Assembly: GCA_016182425.1 (NCBI GenBank)
Contig: JACPGP010000016.1
Span: 20,186-84,185 of the forward strand
Direction: 5' to 3'
DNA: 64,000 bases
Source: Candidatus Levyibacteriota bacterium
GTDB lineage: Bacteria; Patescibacteria; Microgenomatia; Levybacterales; UBA12049
Shown here: positions 34,729-44,397 of the stretch, one piece after another
Layout of the letters: every line of letters starts with the position of its first letter
How positions within the stretch are numbered: position 1 is the first letter of the stretch
Program-made: the position numbers and the translations under genes
The notes under the pieces: generated by a model
Seen by the model: only the letters and a program-made list of their open reading frames with translations
Databases searched by the model: none
Told to the model about the DNA's origin: nothing

Positions 34729-35677
34729 GTATTATCTTGAGGAATTCTTTCACATTTTCCTTACTACCTATAGCAATCGGAACTCGTTGGCTTATGCTCG
34801 TTGGCTCAATAGAGAGGGGATTTTTCCCGTTTGATACTGCCATGCCGCCTGCTTTTTCCACAATAAAACTCATTGGATTTACCTCAAGTAAGAGACGCAG
34901 TTTCCCCTCTTTGTTTTTGGCATCAGCAGGGTAGAGAAAAATACCCCCCCTAAGAAGCGTTCTGTGTATATCCGCCACCATAGCGCCTATATAGCGCGCT
35001 TTATAAGTTTTAGAGGTTTTTAAGTGGGTAAGGTAGCGTTTTATTGGCTCGTCGTACAGTTCGTAATTACCCTCGTTTAGAGAATAGATGTTTCCCTTTT
35101 CTGGCATTTTTAGGTTAGGGGAGGAGAGAAGAAAGCTGCCAATGGCCGGATCGAGAGTGAATCCATTTATTGAATATTTAGAAGCATAGATAAATACAGT
35201 GCTTGGGCCGTAGAGGATGTAGCCGGCGGCAACTTGGTTTTCTCCCTTTTGCAAAATATTAGAGTTTCTGTGGTAGATAGAAAAAATTGTGCCGATAGGG
35301 CTATTACTGTCTATATTTGAGGAACCATCGAGCGGGTCAAAAAAAACGATGTAATTACCAGCATTACTTTTTGGTGTGTAGATAATATCAGGAAGCTCTT
35401 CGGAGGCAATGGCAAAGACCTGCCCGCTTTCCAAAAGTATCTTGACAAGTAAGTCATTGCTGTATTCATCCAGCTTCTGCACCTCCTCGTCGTAAGCATT
35501 TTTATTGCCAGTTTTCCCCAAGATATCCACAAGGCCACTGCAACGAACATGACTGGCGATAATTTTAGCAGCATCCTGAATTTGCATCATGAGTATTGTA
35601 AAGCTGCCAGAAGCAGTTTTGGCTTTTCGTTCTTCTTCAAGAATAATGTCGCTTAAGGTTTTTATGTGATTAAACAT
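34721..35677 (-). CDS. fbp: Fructose-1,6-bisphosphatase, class I
   Basis: 318 residues. The metal/substrate motif FFDPLDGSSNIDSNSPIGT (near residue 111) and the upstream ASEE acidic pair define class I FBPase. It hydrolyses fructose 1,6-bisphosphate to fructose 6-phosphate, the committed gluconeogenic step. Next to fba and pgk this makes a compact triose-to-hexose route. Confidence 0.95.
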   Translation of the reverse strand: MFNHIKTLSDIILEEERKAKTASGSFTILMMQIQDAAKIIASHVRCSGLVDILGKTGNKNAYDEEVQKLDEYSNDLLVKILLESGQVFAIASEELPDIIYTPKSNAGNYIVFFDPLDGSSNIDSNSPIGTIFSIYHRNSNILQKGENQVAAGYILYGPSTVFIYASKYSINGFTLDPAIGSFLLSSPNLKMPEKGNIYSLNEGNYELYDEPIKRYLTHLKTSKTYKARYIGAMVADIHRTLLRGGIFLYPADAKNKEGKLRLLLEVNPMSFIVEKAGGMAVSNGKNPLSIEPTSISQRVPIAIGSKENVKEFLKIIHE

Positions 35678-35680
35678 AAT

Positions 35681-36673
35681 CTAAAGTTTACCCTGCCTTG
35701 CAAGAGAGACCTTTTTACACCTTGCTAAAAATGAACCTTGGGCAAGTTTTATATTTTCATCTTTTCCAGCCCATGAAATTATGGCTTCATCTTGCAGTGC
35801 CCTGCCATAGGAATAACTTAATTGCCACCGTCTACCAGGAATTAAGTTTATCTCATACAAATTTTCTGTTGCCTGATTGGGTGTTTGTCCGCCGGAAAGA
35901 AATACTATTCCCGGCACTTCTTTTGGTACTACTTCCAAAAATGTTTCAACTGTGGCTTTAGCAATTTCTTTTGCAGAAGCTTTTGTAGTAGACAATTTAG
36001 CAGAAATTATCATGTTTGGCTTTAAAATAACTCCTTCCAAAACTACTTTATGGGCTCTCAACTTTTCAAAAGTCTTTTTTAAAGTTTTAGTGGAAACCTC
36101 CTTACATTTTTCTAAATCAAAGTCTCCATCCATCAATACTTCTGGCTCAACTATGGGAACAATGCTTTGCTCCTGACAGAAAGCTGCATATATTGCTAAA
36201 TTTTGGGCATTTGCTTCAATACAAGTATCTGTTGGTATGCCTTCACCAATTGTAATAACTGCTCTCCATTTGGCAAACTTTGCCCCAAAAGCTTTATACT
36301 CTTCTAGACGGCTCCTTAAGGAATCCAAACCTTCTGTGATTTTTTCCCCTGTGAAGTTAGGTAGATCAACAACGCCACGATCGACCTTTATTCCCGCTAT
36401 TACACCTTTTCTTTGCAAATATTGCGGCACAGGAGTGCCATCAATACTTTGTCTTATGGTTTCATCATACAAAATCACGCCTGAAATATATTTCTCAAAT
36501 TGAGGAGTTGAAAAAAGCATCTTTCTATAAGAAATATTTGTCTCGGGAGTTGATTTAAGGCCAATTTTGTCAAACCTTTTCTGAATGGTTTTAGAAGATT
36601 CATCTGCGGCCAAGATACCTTTGCCTTTTGCAACCATAGCTTGAGCTGTCGATTTAAGAATTGTTATGTCCAT
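35681..36673 (-). CDS. fba: Fructose-bisphosphate aldolase, class I
   Basis: 330 residues. Begins with GILAADESSKTIQKRFDKIG, typical of the eukaryote-like class I aldolase. The Schiff-base Lys lies in LEGVILKPNMI (near residue 219). The C-terminal FLSGGQTPNQATENL is intact. It condenses glyceraldehyde 3-phosphate and dihydroxyacetone phosphate. Three bases separate it from fbp. Confidence 0.95.
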   Translation of the reverse strand: MDITILKSTAQAMVAKGKGILAADESSKTIQKRFDKIGLKSTPETNISYRKMLFSTPQFEKYISGVILYDETIRQSIDGTPVPQYLQRKGVIAGIKVDRGVVDLPNFTGEKITEGLDSLRSRLEEYKAFGAKFAKWRAVITIGEGIPTDTCIEANAQNLAIYAAFCQEQSIVPIVEPEVLMDGDFDLEKCKEVSTKTLKKTFEKLRAHKVVLEGVILKPNMIISAKLSTTKASAKEIAKATVETFLEVVPKEVPGIVFLSGGQTPNQATENLYEINLIPGRRWQLSYSYGRALQDEAIISWAGKDENIKLAQGSFLARCKKVSLARQGKL

Positions 36674-36686
36674 AATTTAGCAGCAA

Positions 36687-37949
36687 TTATTTTTGCTGTT
36701 TTTTCCAAGCTTTCTGTATTCTTTCCAGCGCTACAATATATGCTGCGTCGCGCAAACTCACCTGTCTTTTAGACTTCGCCATAAATACATCATCAACCGC
36801 TTTTTTCATATATGTTTTTAGTTTTTTATTTACCTTGTCTTCTGTCCAATCCTGGTTATGCATATTTTGATACCACTCAAAATACGATACGCAAACACCA
36901 CCAGCATTGGCTAAAATATCGGGTATTACTATAACGTTGTTTTTTTTCAATATCACATCAGCTTCATTTGTGGTTGGGCCATTGGCCAGCTCTAAGATAA
37001 TTTTTGCCGATGTTTTTGCCGCGTTTGAGGCAGTAATAACATTTTCCAAAGCAGCGGGGACAAGTATGTCAACAGGAAGAGTTAGAAGCTCTTGGTTTTG
37101 GATCCATTTACCATTTTTTATATCACACACAGAGCCAACACAGTAGCAACCGGCAAGCATGCCCTTTTCCTTTTTACATTCAAGTGTTTTTTCTGGGCTT
37201 AATCCTTTTTCAACATATATACCTTCTTTTGAATCTGATACGGCTACAACTTTCATACCAGCTTCTGCTAAAAAAAGAGCAGTATGATAGCCCACATTAC
37301 CAAATCCTTGAACAGCAACAGTCATGCCTTTTGGATTTAGCCCAAGCTTTTGTAGTGTATGGAGAAGTGCGTAGCAACCGCCTCTTCCCGTTGCTTCATT
37401 TCTGCCAAGAGATCCACCTTCGTCAACTGGTTTTCCCGTAACCACAGCCGGAGAATTTTTTCCTGCAATTTTACTGTATTCATCAACCAGCCAACCCATA
37501 ATTTTTGCATTTGTATTGACATCCGGAGCAGGAACGTCAGTGGTTGGACCCAAAATAGGGAAGAGTTTTTGCGTAAACGCTCGGGTTAATGTTTCGAGTT
37601 CTCTTTCCGAAAGTATTTTTGGATCAACTGTAATACCGCCTTTTCCGCCACCAAAGGGAACATTAATAACAGCACATTTTATTGTCATCCAAAAAGCCAG
37701 AGCTTTAACCTCGTCCATGGAGACGTGGGGATGATAGCGAATTCCGCCTTTATATGGCCCAAGGGCGTTATTGTGCTGAACGCGGTAAGCAGGAAATGTA
37801 GTTATTGTGCCATCGTCGCGGCGAATTGGTAAAGAAACAGTAACAATCCTTTCCGGTTCGATAAGCGATGCAAGAAGAAGGGGGTCAAGGTTAATTTGCG
37901 ATGCAACGCTATGGAGTTTTTGCTGGGCGCGCTTCCAAGGATTGTCCAT
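36687..37949 (-). CDS. gdhA: Glu/Leu/Phe/Val dehydrogenase (glutamate dehydrogenase)
   Basis: 420 residues, normal size. The substrate-binding segment YKGGIRYHPHVS, catalytic region NVPFGGGKGGI and Rossmann motif VAVQGFGNVGYHTALF are present. It interconverts glutamate and 2-oxoglutarate with NAD(P). As first gene of the gluconeogenic operon, it could feed amino acid carbon into the pathway (inference). Thirteen bases precede fba. Confidence 0.92.
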   Translation of the reverse strand: MDNPWKRAQQKLHSVASQINLDPLLLASLIEPERIVTVSLPIRRDDGTITTFPAYRVQHNNALGPYKGGIRYHPHVSMDEVKALAFWMTIKCAVINVPFGGGKGGITVDPKILSERELETLTRAFTQKLFPILGPTTDVPAPDVNTNAKIMGWLVDEYSKIAGKNSPAVVTGKPVDEGGSLGRNEATGRGGCYALLHTLQKLGLNPKGMTVAVQGFGNVGYHTALFLAEAGMKVVAVSDSKEGIYVEKGLSPEKTLECKKEKGMLAGCYCVGSVCDIKNGKWIQNQELLTLPVDILVPAALENVITASNAAKTSAKIILELANGPTTNEADVILKKNNVIVIPDILANAGGVCVSYFEWYQNMHNQDWTEDKVNKKLKTYMKKAVDDVFMAKSKRQVSLRDAAYIVALERIQKAWKKQQK

Positions 37950-38000
37950 GAAAGAAATTATATCATATTCTTGATATCTTCTGCTACAATAGAGAGTATC

Positions 38001-38972
38001 ATGAGGATACTTGTTACCGGCGGAGCAGGGTATATTGGCAGTTTTGCTACTAAGGCACTTTTGGATAAGGGTTATAGCGTTGTTGTTTTAGATAGTTTGG
38101 AGAGAGGATATAAAGATGCAATTGATAAACGAGCAGAAATTGTTGAGCTAGATATTTTAGATGCACAACGTCTTAGTAATGTTTTTGACAAGTATAGTTT
38201 TGAAGGAGTCATGCATTTTGCAGGCTATATTTCTATGGAAGAATCAATGCAAGATCCAGGACTGTATTTTCATAAAAACACCACTGGTGGGCAAATGTTG
38301 ATAGAGCAGGCAATAAAACATAACGTAAAATATTTTATTTTCTCCTCCACAGCTGGTGTATATGGTAATCCAGTAAAAGTGCCAATCCCAGAAGATCATC
38401 CTAAAAATCCCACCAATCCATATGGAGAAAGTAAGCTAATGGTGGAGAGAGTTCTTTCTTGGTATCAAAAAATTCATGGGATTAGTTTTGCTGCGCTTCG
38501 TTATTTTAATGCTGCGGGAGCTTCTCTTGATGGAACCTTAGGCGAAGACCATCAGCCAGAAACTCATATTATTCCGCTGGCCATTAAAGCAGCATTAACA
38601 GGAGAAGAATTCATTTTATACGGCAGTGATTATAATACTAAAGATGGTAGTTGTGTTCGTGATTACATTCATGTCATAGATTTGGTAGAGGCACATCTTT
38701 TAGCCCTTCAGAAACTACAAAGAGAAAAGGGTGACTACTTCTACAACGTGGGAACGGGCAAAGGTTACTCCAACAAAGAAGTTATAGCAACGGTACAAAA
38801 AATCAGCGGCATTAATTTTGCTATAAAAGAAGCGTCAAGACGAGCAGGTGACGCAGAAACACTTATTGCCGATCCAACTCATATCCAAAAAGATCTTGGA
38901 TTTTCCCCAAAGTACTCGGATCTTGAAACAATTGTGAAATCTGCCTGGAAGTGGCATAGAAGGAAGCAGTAG
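38001..38972 (+). CDS. galE: UDP-glucose 4-epimerase (GalE-like)
   Basis: 323 residues from MRILVTGGAGYIGS at 38001. It has the NAD-binding GxxGxxG, the catalytic YGESK (with Tyr and Lys) and the FSSTAGVYG strand. GalE interconverts UDP-glucose and UDP-galactose; related epimerases cannot be fully excluded. TACAAT at 37985-37990 ends ten bases before the ATG. It diverges from gdhA. Confidence 0.9.
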   Translation: MRILVTGGAGYIGSFATKALLDKGYSVVVLDSLERGYKDAIDKRAEIVELDILDAQRLSNVFDKYSFEGVMHFAGYISMEESMQDPGLYFHKNTTGGQMLIEQAIKHNVKYFIFSSTAGVYGNPVKVPIPEDHPKNPTNPYGESKLMVERVLSWYQKIHGISFAALRYFNAAGASLDGTLGEDHQPETHIIPLAIKAALTGEEFILYGSDYNTKDGSCVRDYIHVIDLVEAHLLALQKLQREKGDYFYNVGTGKGYSNKEVIATVQKISGINFAIKEASRRAGDAETLIADPTHIQKDLGFSPKYSDLETIVKSAWKWHRRKQ

Positions 38973-38979
38973 AAGTAGT

Positions 38980-40050
38980 TTAGGAAACAAGCTTCGTGGC
39001 CCCAATAATTGGGCTGTTTGGAATCTCCACAAACGTAACTGTATACTCTGGCACAAGTTTTTTCACAGTTTCCTCAACAATTTGTTTGTAGGAAAGACCT
39101 TTCCAAAAAAGACTTCCTTCCATAACAAACGTAATGTCAGTTTGTTTGAATCTAGTAATACCTGCTATTTGGCAAGCGATCAGCTGGGCAGATTGCCTAA
39201 TGGTATTTTGGGCAAGTTTTGAAACTGCAGGTTTGCCGGTTAACATAACTATATCAAGTTCTTTTGTTTCAGAAAGAGGAGGAAACGATACTTTCTGTTT
39301 CTCTATCATGTGATTGAAGTGTTTGTAAAGATATGCTCCTGATGTTTCCTTTTCAAATAGAGACGATCCTGGTCTGACTGAGGCTTTGTCTATAAGTTTT
39401 CCCTCTTCAGTTTGGGGGAATTTATTAAAATTTCCTGCTTCCAGATTGATGATGTGATTTTCTGTGGTAAAAAAAGAAAAATTAACGCCTGTTCCCACAA
39501 TCCCACCGGCCAATTCTCGCCAGGGGTATTTTATGAGCCCTGAAAGCAGTAGGCAAACAGCATCGTTTGCCAAAGAGACGGTAATGCGTCTTCCTTTCTT
39601 GGCAAAATAAGCCTCAATTGTTTGCCCAACCGCTTTACCAATAAGCCCCTTAAAGGCGCTTTCTTTTGTTCCATTAAGCAGAATCCCATCTAGTCTGTTA
39701 TGCTTAAAAACTGGAGTAATGGCCTGGGCAAAGTTAAGAGCAAGAGTTGTTACGGAAGGAGCCAGGTGCGTTTCTACACAGCTAAGGAAATCCTGCAAAG
39801 TTTTGAAGGGAGGCTGTTGAAATGTAAGCTGCTTGAGAAGACAGTGTGTGCCCTTTTGTTTTTTTATAAGCGCAACTTTTGTTACACCTCCGCCAATACT
39901 TAACACTTGAAAGAGTTGTCCATCTTTAACAAGCGCAGTTGTGGGAAGTTGATTGACAATAAAAGACAAACTTGATTTTTTCCCACTCTTCGCAGTCTCT
40001 AATTCTTTGACAAAATTTCTCTGTATTACCTTAAGCACAGGAAGATCCAT
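38980..40050 (-). CDS. Hexokinase-family sugar kinase
   Basis: 356 residues. Resembles the eukaryotic-type hexokinase fold rather than the bacterial ROK family: VSLANDAVCLLLSGL (active-site Asp), GTGVNFSFF, NLEAGNFNKFP, TSGAYLYK and EGSLFWKGLSY. It would phosphorylate glucose or another hexose with ATP. It converges with galE. Near the GH1 beta-glucosidase it could supply glucose 6-phosphate from beta-glucosides (inference). Confidence 0.75.
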   Translation of the reverse strand: MDLPVLKVIQRNFVKELETAKSGKKSSLSFIVNQLPTTALVKDGQLFQVLSIGGGVTKVALIKKQKGTHCLLKQLTFQQPPFKTLQDFLSCVETHLAPSVTTLALNFAQAITPVFKHNRLDGILLNGTKESAFKGLIGKAVGQTIEAYFAKKGRRITVSLANDAVCLLLSGLIKYPWRELAGGIVGTGVNFSFFTTENHIINLEAGNFNKFPQTEEGKLIDKASVRPGSSLFEKETSGAYLYKHFNHMIEKQKVSFPPLSETKELDIVMLTGKPAVSKLAQNTIRQSAQLIACQIAGITRFKQTDITFVMEGSLFWKGLSYKQIVEETVKKLVPEYTVTFVEIPNSPIIGATKLVS

Positions 40051-40110
40051 AGAAAATATTATATCTTATTTAGACTTATAAAAATAGATTTGATATACTA
40101 GTATTCCTTT

Positions 40111-40989
40111 ATGTCAAGAGAGTTTTTCAATTCTAAAACACATGCATTTTTGCGAGAGGAAAGTTTAAGAAGCGAGTATTCTTATGAGGCACGGCAAGCC
40201 CTTGAGGGTTTTTATAACAGTCTTTTTAGAGAAGCACCGCCTCTTCTTCGAGAATGGCACTCACAACATCATGGTATTGTTATGCCTTTTGGTTCTGTTT
40301 TGTTTGGAACAGCAATAAAGGGCATTTCAGATATAGATGAGTTTGGTATTTATGATGGGGAATTATCAATAGGTGAAAGAAATGCTGTTGGAAACGCTCT
40401 CTTGGGTAATGTTTTGTTAGGAGAAGAAACGATAAATCAGTCAAAAAAGCTAGATGAAGTCCTTTTGGCAATTCGCAGTGTGTATGATAGTCCTCCTATT
40501 ACCGTAGGCCTGCTCTCGCAAGAACAGATTATAGCTGCGATAAGAGACCCTCTTTACGCAGATCCTTATTTTAATTCTTTACCAAGCGATGAAGATAAAC
40601 TGCAGACAATAGCCATCGTTACACTTTTTGTTATTCCAGATCATCTAGTATTGCCTAACAATGTAGATCTTGCGCCAGTAACGCTACAAAATCTACGGCA
40701 TCATAGACTACAGGTTGCTCGAGCGTTAATACGCGCAACTGAGAATAATCCACGATACTATGATATGCAGACAGCTCTTAACAAGGCGTACCTAAATTCT
40801 TTTAATCGATCTTTAAGAAAACATCCAGAGGAGTGGAGACAGCTTGCGCAGCAAATATTTGCTTTTAGAAATAAACAGAGAGCAAGCAAAAATCCAAAAC
40901 GAGCTGCTGATTTATTAGTTAGATTGAGAAGAGAGCCAAAAAATTTTCCTTCGCCAGCGCAAATAATTGGATGGCTAAGTGAAATATAA
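40111..40989 (+). CDS. Nucleotidyltransferase-fold protein, unknown
   Basis: 292 residues. PFGSVLFGTAIKGISDIDEF (about 56-75) resembles the GS...SDxD motif of the DNA polymerase beta-like nucleotidyltransferase superfamily. The remainder is helical and basic near the C-terminus. Substrate unknown. A promoter-like TTAGAC (40070) and TATACT (40094-40099) lies just upstream, leaving a leader of about five bases. Confidence 0.6.
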   Translation: MSREFFNSKTHAFLREESLRSEYSYEARQALEGFYNSLFREAPPLLREWHSQHHGIVMPFGSVLFGTAIKGISDIDEFGIYDGELSIGERNAVGNALLGNVLLGEETINQSKKLDEVLLAIRSVYDSPPITVGLLSQEQIIAAIRDPLYADPYFNSLPSDEDKLQTIAIVTLFVIPDHLVLPNNVDLAPVTLQNLRHHRLQVARALIRATENNPRYYDMQTALNKAYLNSFNRSLRKHPEEWRQLAQQIFAFRNKQRASKNPKRAADLLVRLRREPKNFPSPAQIIGWLSEI

Positions 40990-41005
40990 TATCTTTCCCA
41001 AAGAT

Positions 41006-42394
41006 CTAAAGAAGCATTTTTCTTTCGATAATATCTTTGTACCAATAATAGCTTTTTTTAGGAGTTCGTTTTAAGGTTTCTCGGTCAATGTGAATAAGGC
41101 CAAAATTTGATCCGGGCTTATGTCCTAGATCCCATTCATAATTATCCATTAATGTCCATAAAAAATACGCTTTTACAGGTATGCCAGCCAAAATTGCTTT
41201 TTGCACTTGGCGTAAATGTTTGTGAACATAGTAAATTCTAAATTCATCGTCTACTTTTCCTTTTTTATCAACCTTATCATCCCAACATGTGCCATTTTCT
41301 GTTATGTAGATTTGCTTCATGCCAAAGTTTTCATACTTGTGATAGAGTTCGCAAAGAAGGTCATAGAAGGCTTCAGGATAGGTAGGAGGAATGCTTACAG
41401 GCCAACCGAGACCATTCGTTACACCTTGAGGATATCGTACCTCAGAAAATTTAATGTCCTTTTCTCCATCATAACGAACAATTCTGCCTCGGTAAAAATT
41501 AATCCCAAAGGCATGAAGGTTTGAACCAACCTTAATTATTTCCATATCGTTTTTTTCTATTTTTGGCATTTTATTTCCAAAGAGTTCTGCCATGTACTCT
41601 GGATATCTCCCAAGATATAAAGGGTCAGTAAACATACCTGTTTGATAGCCAAATTGGTATTGAGCAGCTTTTATATCTTCTGGAGAGCTACTTGCAGCAT
41701 AGCTTATGGTGGTATTAAATGCTGTACTTAACTTTATATTTTTATCTTCATTTTTTAGAGCTCGAAAAACCATCCCCTGCGCTAAAAGGATATGATGTAC
41801 TGCGGCTAGCGCTCCTTTTAAATCTTTTTCACCCGGCGCATGAACGCCCAGGTGATAACTTTCAAAAGTTGCTTGATACGGTTCGTTAAGAATAAAGTAT
41901 TCATCAATAAATTCACCTAAGTATTTATGAACAATTTTTGCATGCTCAACAAGATACAATGTTGTTTCTCTATTTTTCCAACCTCCTTTTTTTGAAAGAT
42001 ATTGGGGCAACTCCCAGTGATAGAGCGTTGCGTATATTTTTATCCCGTTTTTTTGTAATTCCGCGAAGTATTTTTTGTACCATTCAAGCGCTTTTTTATT
42101 AGGCGTTTTATCTTGCGTCATGATTCTTGCCATAGAAATAGAAGTTCTATAGTCTTTTATTCCAAGCTCTTTCATTAAGATTATGTCTTCTTTCCATCTA
42201 TGGTACCGATCAATGCCTTCAAGTGGGGTTTGATTTTGATAAACTCTAGGAGATGATTTTGCAAAATGCGTCCACATGGTTGGTTCTGAATTTTCATTCT
42301 TCAATGTATATTGTTCTCCGATGACCTGCAGGTCTGCATCGGCAACGCCAAATTTGAAATTAGAAGGAAAATTAAAGTATTGAAGTTGATACAT
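41006..42394 (-). CDS. Glycoside hydrolase family 1 (beta-glucosidase-like)
   Basis: 462 residues, standard GH1 size. It has the acid/base Glu171 in FILNEPYQ, the nucleophile Glu366 in YITENGTC, and TLYHWELPQYL. Known activities include beta-glucosidase, 6-phospho-beta-glucosidase and beta-galactosidase; the exact substrate is not deducible. No signal peptide, so probably cytoplasmic. It has no phosphotransferase genes nearby. Confidence 0.9.
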   Translation of the reverse strand: MYQLQYFNFPSNFKFGVADADLQVIGEQYTLKNENSEPTMWTHFAKSSPRVYQNQTPLEGIDRYHRWKEDIILMKELGIKDYRTSISMARIMTQDKTPNKKALEWYKKYFAELQKNGIKIYATLYHWELPQYLSKKGGWKNRETTLYLVEHAKIVHKYLGEFIDEYFILNEPYQATFESYHLGVHAPGEKDLKGALAAVHHILLAQGMVFRALKNEDKNIKLSTAFNTTISYAASSSPEDIKAAQYQFGYQTGMFTDPLYLGRYPEYMAELFGNKMPKIEKNDMEIIKVGSNLHAFGINFYRGRIVRYDGEKDIKFSEVRYPQGVTNGLGWPVSIPPTYPEAFYDLLCELYHKYENFGMKQIYITENGTCWDDKVDKKGKVDDEFRIYYVHKHLRQVQKAILAGIPVKAYFLWTLMDNYEWDLGHKPGSNFGLIHIDRETLKRTPKKSYYWYKDIIERKMLL

Positions 42395-42439
42395 AGGGTA
42401 GACTCTATTATAGCAAAGTCATTAGGGGCAGGATTGACT

Positions 42440-44242
42440 CTATCTTTGAAATACGACAACTTCTGAGCCTGGATGATTTTTTATTGACGCCTGTGCTGGA
42501 ACATACTCAACGACAGGATAGTTACCTCTTTGTATGAGTTTTTGCGCCTCAATGATAACAGTAGGCATGGCGTCTAAAACATCTGCAAAAAAGTTTAATT
42601 GTCGAGCAACCTCTCTGTTTAAATGATAATAAAATGTTTCAAAACTAGAACCACCTAATTTTCTTTTGATAGATCCTAAAACATCAAGGTATTTATCCGT
42701 TTTCTCGGCAATGTCTCTTAAGTCTTCTGGCGCGCTTGTTGCTAGTTTTCGTGATGATAAATCTTTTAATTTCCTTGTACATATTTCAGCTAAGCCATCC
42801 ATTAAGCTATAAACTTGCTCAGCATGATCTCTGGGGGCAACATAGTCTGGATCAACTCGAGTCATGCGTATTCTTACAGCAGAAGGATCAAAATGAAGAC
42901 GTCTTGAAGCTTCTAATGCGGCAATATTGCCAACTAAAGAGGCAGTTGCTTGTTCGTGAAGGTCAGGTCTGTATCCTGTTCGAGCGCGATTATGATATAC
43001 CTGTGTATCTATGCCAGAAAGATAGGCATACTGTTGACCTATCCGTTCATATACTACCTGTAGCCAAACAGGAAGTAATTCGTTGTCAGCTCGGTAATGT
43101 CCTGTGACTGTCTGAAGAGGGTTCTCTCGAGATATTCTATCATTTGAAACAAACCACCATGGCCAAAAAGCAGTATTTTCATCGATTTGTCTTGCAATAC
43201 ACGCAGAATCGACATTTGTATCAGCTTTTCTATAAACGAAGAGCTCACTTGGGCCTGAAGGATAAGAACTTATCGGGATTTCTTCTTCTGGAAATTCAGC
43301 TTCTAAATGTGCTTGCGCTATTTTTACAGTCCGATAATCAGGAACACCATGTTTTGTGGCGGTAGTTGCTACAATTAGTGAATTATCTGCATCTGGAAGA
43401 TCATCTTCTTCTATGTCTGCATGAGTTACCACAAACTGGGCAGATTCACCTTTTATTGCTTTTTCTAATTCTCCGTGCATAGTATCTTTAAACTTATGCG
43501 TTGCTCTCATTCCTGGATGTTTTTGTCTAACTTCACCGACAGTTTTTCCAAGTTCAGTAAAGAATGGACTTATTGTATTTGTTATAACATCAAACATTTT
43601 TTCTGAAAGAGCTTCTCTGTCATCAAGGAGTACTTGACTATTTGGTTTTCGAGTAAGACCGTGAGGCAAAACGTCTTCTTTTAATACTCCATAGTGTTCT
43701 GGAATTATTGTGTCGTCATCAAGCTCTAATGTCTTTAATGGTCGATTTGCAACGAGGGCAAGTCCGCCCGCAACTACATCAAGTTTGGCCCGTTGGCTTG
43801 CATAACCAGTCATAGTTAAAACAGCGTCAACAATCTCTCGGGGAATTTTTGCCTTTCCCGCTATAATATCCGCAGTTTTTCTTTGAGTTTCAGGTGTGAG
43901 AAGAAATAATCGTGAAGGATGTGGAATTTCATGAAGACGTTGTAGGGTAGAAAGGCGGGCAACATCTGTTCCAGGTTGATTAGAGGCATCACCAAGAATT
44001 ACCCATGTATCTTTAATTAATCCTTCTCGACTTAAAGCACCTTGGACAGAATAAAGCATGTTGGGAAGATGTGCGGGTTGACCATTTATTCCCCAGCGAT
44101 TCATCGTAGGACTTAAAACAATGTTATCTGGAGCATCAGGAGGTAAAGTGGTGGTAATAAGTTCGCCAGCAGCATTAGGGCTATGTCCATGTATAGGAAG
44201 ATGGCCATTAGGCGCAATAATTCCCTTATATGCCTCTTTCAT
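42440..44242 (-). CDS. Unknown 600-residue protein, possible GT-A-like glycosyltransferase
   Basis: 600 residues, no signal peptide or membrane helix. LKTLELDDDTIIPEHYG (about 170-187), preceded by RAKLDVVAGGLALVANRP, resembles a GT-A nucleotide-sugar site with a DxD motif. WPWWFVSNDRISRENPLQTV and a later Arg-rich helical part (EQATASLVGNIAALEAS) are other strong segments. No family is recognised firmly. It lies head-to-head with the regulator at 44398, the same arrangement as the giant gene at 6317 and regulator at 10006. Confidence 0.6.
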   Translation of the reverse strand: MKEAYKGIIAPNGHLPIHGHSPNAAGELITTTLPPDAPDNIVLSPTMNRWGINGQPAHLPNMLYSVQGALSREGLIKDTWVILGDASNQPGTDVARLSTLQRLHEIPHPSRLFLLTPETQRKTADIIAGKAKIPREIVDAVLTMTGYASQRAKLDVVAGGLALVANRPLKTLELDDDTIIPEHYGVLKEDVLPHGLTRKPNSQVLLDDREALSEKMFDVITNTISPFFTELGKTVGEVRQKHPGMRATHKFKDTMHGELEKAIKGESAQFVVTHADIEEDDLPDADNSLIVATTATKHGVPDYRTVKIAQAHLEAEFPEEEIPISSYPSGPSELFVYRKADTNVDSACIARQIDENTAFWPWWFVSNDRISRENPLQTVTGHYRADNELLPVWLQVVYERIGQQYAYLSGIDTQVYHNRARTGYRPDLHEQATASLVGNIAALEASRRLHFDPSAVRIRMTRVDPDYVAPRDHAEQVYSLMDGLAEICTRKLKDLSSRKLATSAPEDLRDIAEKTDKYLDVLGSIKRKLGGSSFETFYYHLNREVARQLNFFADVLDAMPTVIIEAQKLIQRGNYPVVEYVPAQASIKNHPGSEVVVFQR

Positions 44243-44356
44243 AAATCCACAAGATTACTTTGTTAGAGGATACTTTTCGTATTGTATCTTATGTCATTAG
44301 TCCACCTGCTTGACTATTGGGGAATTTTTTACAGACAGCAACCTGACAAATAGTCC

Positions 44357-44385
44357 TTGCTAAAAGGGTAAAAACGCATTACAAT
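44357..44385 (+). promoter_or_regulatory. Promoter of the 44398 regulator
   Basis: TTGCTA at 44357-44362, 17-base spacer, TACAAT at 44380-44385. The start is about six bases before the ATG at 44398. Confidence 0.65.
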
Positions 44386-44397
44386 ACATTGGTCTAT

